Positions 60,630 to 64,000 of a DNA stretch of 64,000 nt are shown here, one piece after another; position 1 is the stretch's first letter; each line of letters begins with the position of its first letter. The DNA lies in assembly GCA_905182995.1 (NCBI GenBank), contig CAJJDP010000007.1, positions 744,049 to 808,048 of the forward strand, given 5' to 3'. The stretch is from Paramecium octaurelia. Lineage: Eukaryota > Ciliophora > Oligohymenophorea > Peniculida > Parameciidae. Both the position numbers and the translations under genes were made by a program. The notes under the pieces were generated by a model. It was not told the DNA's origin. It saw nothing but the letters and a program-made list of their open reading frames with translations, and did no database searches.

Positions 60630-60687
60630 TAAATACGATCCCTAAATTAGGATTTTTATTAGAATTAATATAATATAATAATTTCAA

Positions 60688-61438
60688 ATGGGTAAACCGT
60701 TAACAGCAGAGCTTATAGTCCAAAAAACAAAAAATGATCAGCTATTCTAAATTAAAAATCTAAATTTATGGGGAAATGACATTGACGATTTGAAAGCATT
60801 AAGACAATTACCAAATTTGGAAGTGCTCTCATTATCTGTGAATAAAATTTCAACTCTCAAAGATATAGGGTGTTGTCAAAAGTTACAAGAACTTTATCTC
60901 AGAAAAAATTGTGTAAGTGATATAAAAGAATTGAGATACCTAGTACATTTACCTAATTTAAGAGTTTTGTGGTTGTAAGGTACTCATTTCAAAAATTACT
61001 ATAGATAATCCTTGTGCAGATCATCCTAATTATAGAGAAATTGTAGTCAAATATCTACCAAACCTAGTCAAACTTGATAATACAACAATTACTAATGAAG
61101 ATAGATAGAATGCATAATCTGTCAATATTTTAGAAGATGATTTTGAAGAATAAACTTAAAATAGCAATATTTTGAATAGGCCGAAATCTAGTTTAAAAGA
61201 ATCTCCCAAAAAATAGCCATTTGTTTTCAATTAGCAAGAATAATAAAGGCCTGCAACTCCTGAGATCAATTCAAATCAATAAAATAACTTTAATAATAAT
61301 AAGAATATTGAAAGAAATGAAAATATACTTTGTGCTGTGCTTTCTTTAATTAAAGAACTTGATGATAGTTCTTTGGAAGTCGTTAAGAAAGATATAGATA
61401 GAAAAATACAGAAAAATAACCTTAAGCGAATTCTTTGA
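60688..61438 (+). CDS. CFAP410: CFAP410 (C21orf2) ciliary LRR protein, 241 aa
   Basis: A 25-nt intron gives an exact 241-codon frame. The first ~135 residues are leucine-rich repeats with the CFAP410 sequence order: KNLNLWGNDIDDLKALRQLP, LEVLSLSVNKISTLKDIGCC, KLQELYLRKNCVSDIKELRY, LPNLRVLWL, DNPC, then the LRR cap YLPNLVKLDNTTIT. The C-terminal helix NILCAVLSLIKELDDSSLEV matches the tetramerising end of human CFAP410. The middle is Asn/Gln-rich. CFAP410 acts with NEK1 at the basal body. Tail-to-tail with the cyclin gene, 23 bp apart. Confidence 0.88.
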
Positions 61439-61461
61439 ATTAATATAACAGAGCTCATTAT

Positions 61462-63453
61462 TCATTCCTTTTTTTAGCTAAAACTACACAATTAATTATT
61501 AATTTTACTTTTTAATTTAATTGCATTAAGCTGCTGGTCCTCTTCGGAATCCTATTCATTCGGAGATTACTTTTCAATTTCAATGTTCTCTACTTCTTTA
61601 TCCTTTTTTTCAACATCATCAGTTTTCTGAAGTTATTATGTTTTTAGTAATGCTTTGATTTGAGCAATGAAATCCTATTTACTCTATAAAGGCAATTACA
61701 CTTTCGATTAGTCATCTATAGGTACGATATTTTGCTATTAATCATCTTGGTTAATCTGTTATGCCTAAAACTAAGACTCTTGATTTGCCAGTGAGTTTTG
61801 GTGGATATTGTCATCTCTAATTTATTCGTTACCTGTTAAATTTTATTACTAGTTATTGTTGTTGTTTTTAGTTTGTTCATTTTCATTCTCAATCTCCATA
61901 TTGGATTTAATCATACCTCTATCTAATTATTGATCTTATTCTTTTGTTGAATTTTGATCGACTGATGGTTTCTCCTAATCATTTTTTTAATTATCTTTCT
62001 CTTTAATGTTTTCTTTTATTTCTTTATCCTTCTCATTTTCTTTCTCTTTTTCTCTATCTCTCTCTCTTTCTCTCTCTTTTTCTCTTTGACTCTCCTTCTC
62101 TTTTTCCTTTTCTTTTTTTTTTTACTTTTTCGATATCTTTTTATCATTCGATTTGCTTTTAGATCTACTTCTAATTAAATAGTAATTATATTTTTACTTC
62201 TTTTTCTTTTTTTTGTCTTCTTTTTTCTTTTCTTTTTCTCTTTCCTTATCCTTGTTTTTCTTTTTTTCCGATTTATTCTTTTTGTCTTTGCTCTTTTTTT
62301 CCTTAGATTTACTTTTTTTTTTAATACTTTTTTTTTCTTTATTATTATCAGGCGATGGCTCTTATTTATCTTTATTATTTTATGTTGGCTCTTATTGTAT
62401 TTATTATTAAGGCTATTAAGATTATTATTAGGATGGTTAAATAGAATTCTACTTTTTTGTTTCTAAAGGTCTTTCAATCTTTTCAAGCAAGCCATAGATT
62501 TCGCTATGTTAAATGACATAAGCTACTCTATTGGCTTTAGCTAAGATTCTTCTTGCTTGTCTAAAATCCATCTTTTCGAATTCATAAATATTATATATGG
62601 TGGCAGCTACTTACTCTACCTATGCCAAAGTAGCTTCTAACAAAATCCACCATGGTTAAGTGGGCATGGGATGATTACAGACCCTCAATGCTAAATACAA
62701 TGCTCCTGCTGCAATAACTTAAGGTGGAAAATGTACGCATAAATCAGTCATGTATGAATCGTTCAAGTAATACCAAGCCTTTTGAGCCACCTGCTTATCG
62801 ACCTTAATAAAATGATAAAATGATTCTATGAACTTATGCGGATGATCTGAAACTCTAAATAATTCAAATCCCAGTTCCTTAAGAATTAGTTTTTCTTATT
62901 TAATTATGATGTCCCTTCACATAAATACTAATTTTACAATGGAGCTTATTTTTGTTTTTGAAACACAGAGCTGAATGCACCTGCTATATACCATGTTTTC
63001 AGTAATGTTTCTTCAACCTTGCCTGCCAAATACAATGAAGCCATTGAAATTTCGCGGTAATCAAAATCCACGAAAGAATTCCTATATACTTTGACATCAC
63101 TTGCAATACTTAGCAAAAAATCTATGAAATATTACTAAGCTTGTAATGGCTGTTGTTAATGGTAATTTTAAGTGATTGCAGGCTTGGAAACAAATTTAAG
63201 CACCGTGCATCCTAAGAGCCTATTCATCCTCATAACTTAAACCATCTGCTTAAGTCGGAGTTTGAATATCCATTGGTATATAAATGTTTTCATGTCCCTC
63301 TGGGGTAATTGTTTCTAGTGATAAATCCTAGCTATGTAAAAATCTCTCTTTTAAACGATGAAATAAATATTTTTTTTCATACTACTCTTTTGTAAGGCCC
63401 ACATTCTGCTCTTTGCTCAAAATCTTTTGACGATCATGACCTTTGGATGACAT
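61462..63453 (-). CDS. Cyclin L/K/T-like protein with long charged C-terminus
   Basis: About 630 aa. Residues 70-330 form two cyclin folds. The first contains ADGLSYEDEQALRMHGAQIC, LKLPLTTAITSLVIFHRFFA and DYREISMASLYLAGKVEETL, matching cyclins L and K, which pair with transcriptional and splicing CDKs. The C-terminal half is a low-complexity Lys/Glu/Arg/Ser tail (EKERERERDREKEKE), then QLDRGMIKSNMEIE and a final Gln/Glu segment ending SFSQKKE. Cyclin L also carries a long charged tail (RS-type); here it is KER-rich. Position suggests a role in transcription or splicing. Confidence 0.65.
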
Positions 63454-63562
63454 AAATTTCTTTATTTAATAAATTATTATTAAACAATATATTTCAATTA
63501 CTCTCCATTAGATTTACATTTAGGTAAAATTACCTTAACTGTGACCATCAAGTAAATAATTT
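63454..63562. promoter_or_regulatory. Divergent spacer
   Basis: About 110 AT-rich bases between the minus-strand cyclin start and a possible plus-strand frame. Probably the cyclin promoter. Confidence 0.4.
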
Positions 63563-64000
63563 ATGGAGCATTAAGGATTTTTATAATTATTTTATAATTT
63601 TTCTATGGTTAATATAGTTCTTCAATATAACAATATGTTATACTATCCTTACTTCGATACTTATTTGACTAAAGGGTAATCAATATCTTTAATTGAACTA
63701 AAAAACAGTTAAAATGTTCTGAAATTATTTCTCAGAAATTTTAGTTCATTCCAAAAATAGGTTTTATAGTGTTTCTAATTCTCCTCTGGTAAAAATATAT
63801 TCTGTTTCTGTGGCTTCATTAAAAGTTGTTGGAATGGTTATGATTTTATTATAAAAATATTAATAACGTAAATGATTAGTTCTAAGGAAATATACTAAAA
63901 TGTGTAGCTAACCTATCAAATTTATCATTAGATTAGATTCAAAATTTAAGTAAAGCTTATTTTCATTTATTATATAATTTTTCTTAAAAATAGAGGCAGT
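63563..64000 (+). CDS. Possible gene running off the right edge
   Basis: From ATG 63563 the frame has no TGA through the window end, 146 codons. It begins MEHQGFLQLFYNFSMVNIVL and includes YYPYFDTYLTKGQSISLIEL and CFCGFIKSCWNGYDF. It is Phe/Ile-rich with clusters of Cys. It could be a real exon, or chance openness in AT-rich sequence. No family recognised. Confidence 0.3.

Overview
The window reads as macronuclear DNA of a ciliate close to Paramecium. It is about three-quarters A+T. Long reading frames appear only when TAA and TAG are read as glutamine and TGA is the sole stop. Genes are split by very small introns (about 18-36 nt, GTA...AG), and neighbours are often only 1-50 bp apart. No operons, tRNA, rRNA or CRISPR arrays were seen. 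Coordinates and frames were worked out by hand; exon junctions were checked by restoring one open frame across each intron.

Layout, left to right. 1-3305: a Gln-rich hypothetical gene, an exosome Rrp43-like gene and a coiled-coil gene. 3700-10247: one very large cysteine-rich membrane protein with about 14 repeats of ~60 residues. 10330-13603: a small minus-strand gene and a coiled-coil gene that is a relative of the one at 2224. The latter lies in a 1,289-bp segment printed twice around a single N. 13771-21236: an LRR/coiled-coil/EF-hand gene, a MORN gene, a Rab GTPase and a CCDC96-like axonemal gene. 21237-24200: a degraded region with a small Cys-rich gene and a decayed gene split by a 357-bp fold-back element. 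24195-30545: THOC7-like, coiled-coil, SR splicing factor, hypothetical and surface-antigen-like genes. 30750-35422: two copies of a non-LTR retrotransposon, separated by a single-N gap. 35672-44829: RNase H1, coiled-coil, membrane protein, a Hrd1-like RING E3 (split by a second exact duplication, 1,386 bp around an N) and an ankyrin gene. 44925-56775: protein kinase, RAE1, coiled-coil genes, a ubiquitin-like/poly-Gln gene, dolichol kinase and the proteasome subunit DSS1. 56794-64000: OXR1-like TLDc, GID/RMND5 E3, CFAP410, cyclin-L-like, and an open frame running off the right edge.

The genes are an ordinary eukaryotic mixture: RNA processing and export (Rrp43, THOC7, SR protein, RAE1), protein turnover (Hrd1, RMND5, DSS1, UBL protein), cilia (CCDC96, CFAP410, probably MORN and LRR/EF-hand proteins), trafficking and glycosylation (Rab2-like, dolichol kinase) and surface proteins. 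The features most worth a second look are the retrotransposon that has lost the first catalytic Asp region of its reverse transcriptase, the fold-back element whose removal restores a reading frame, the two exact duplications at N gaps (most likely assembly artefacts), and the frequent non-TAG 3' splice sites.
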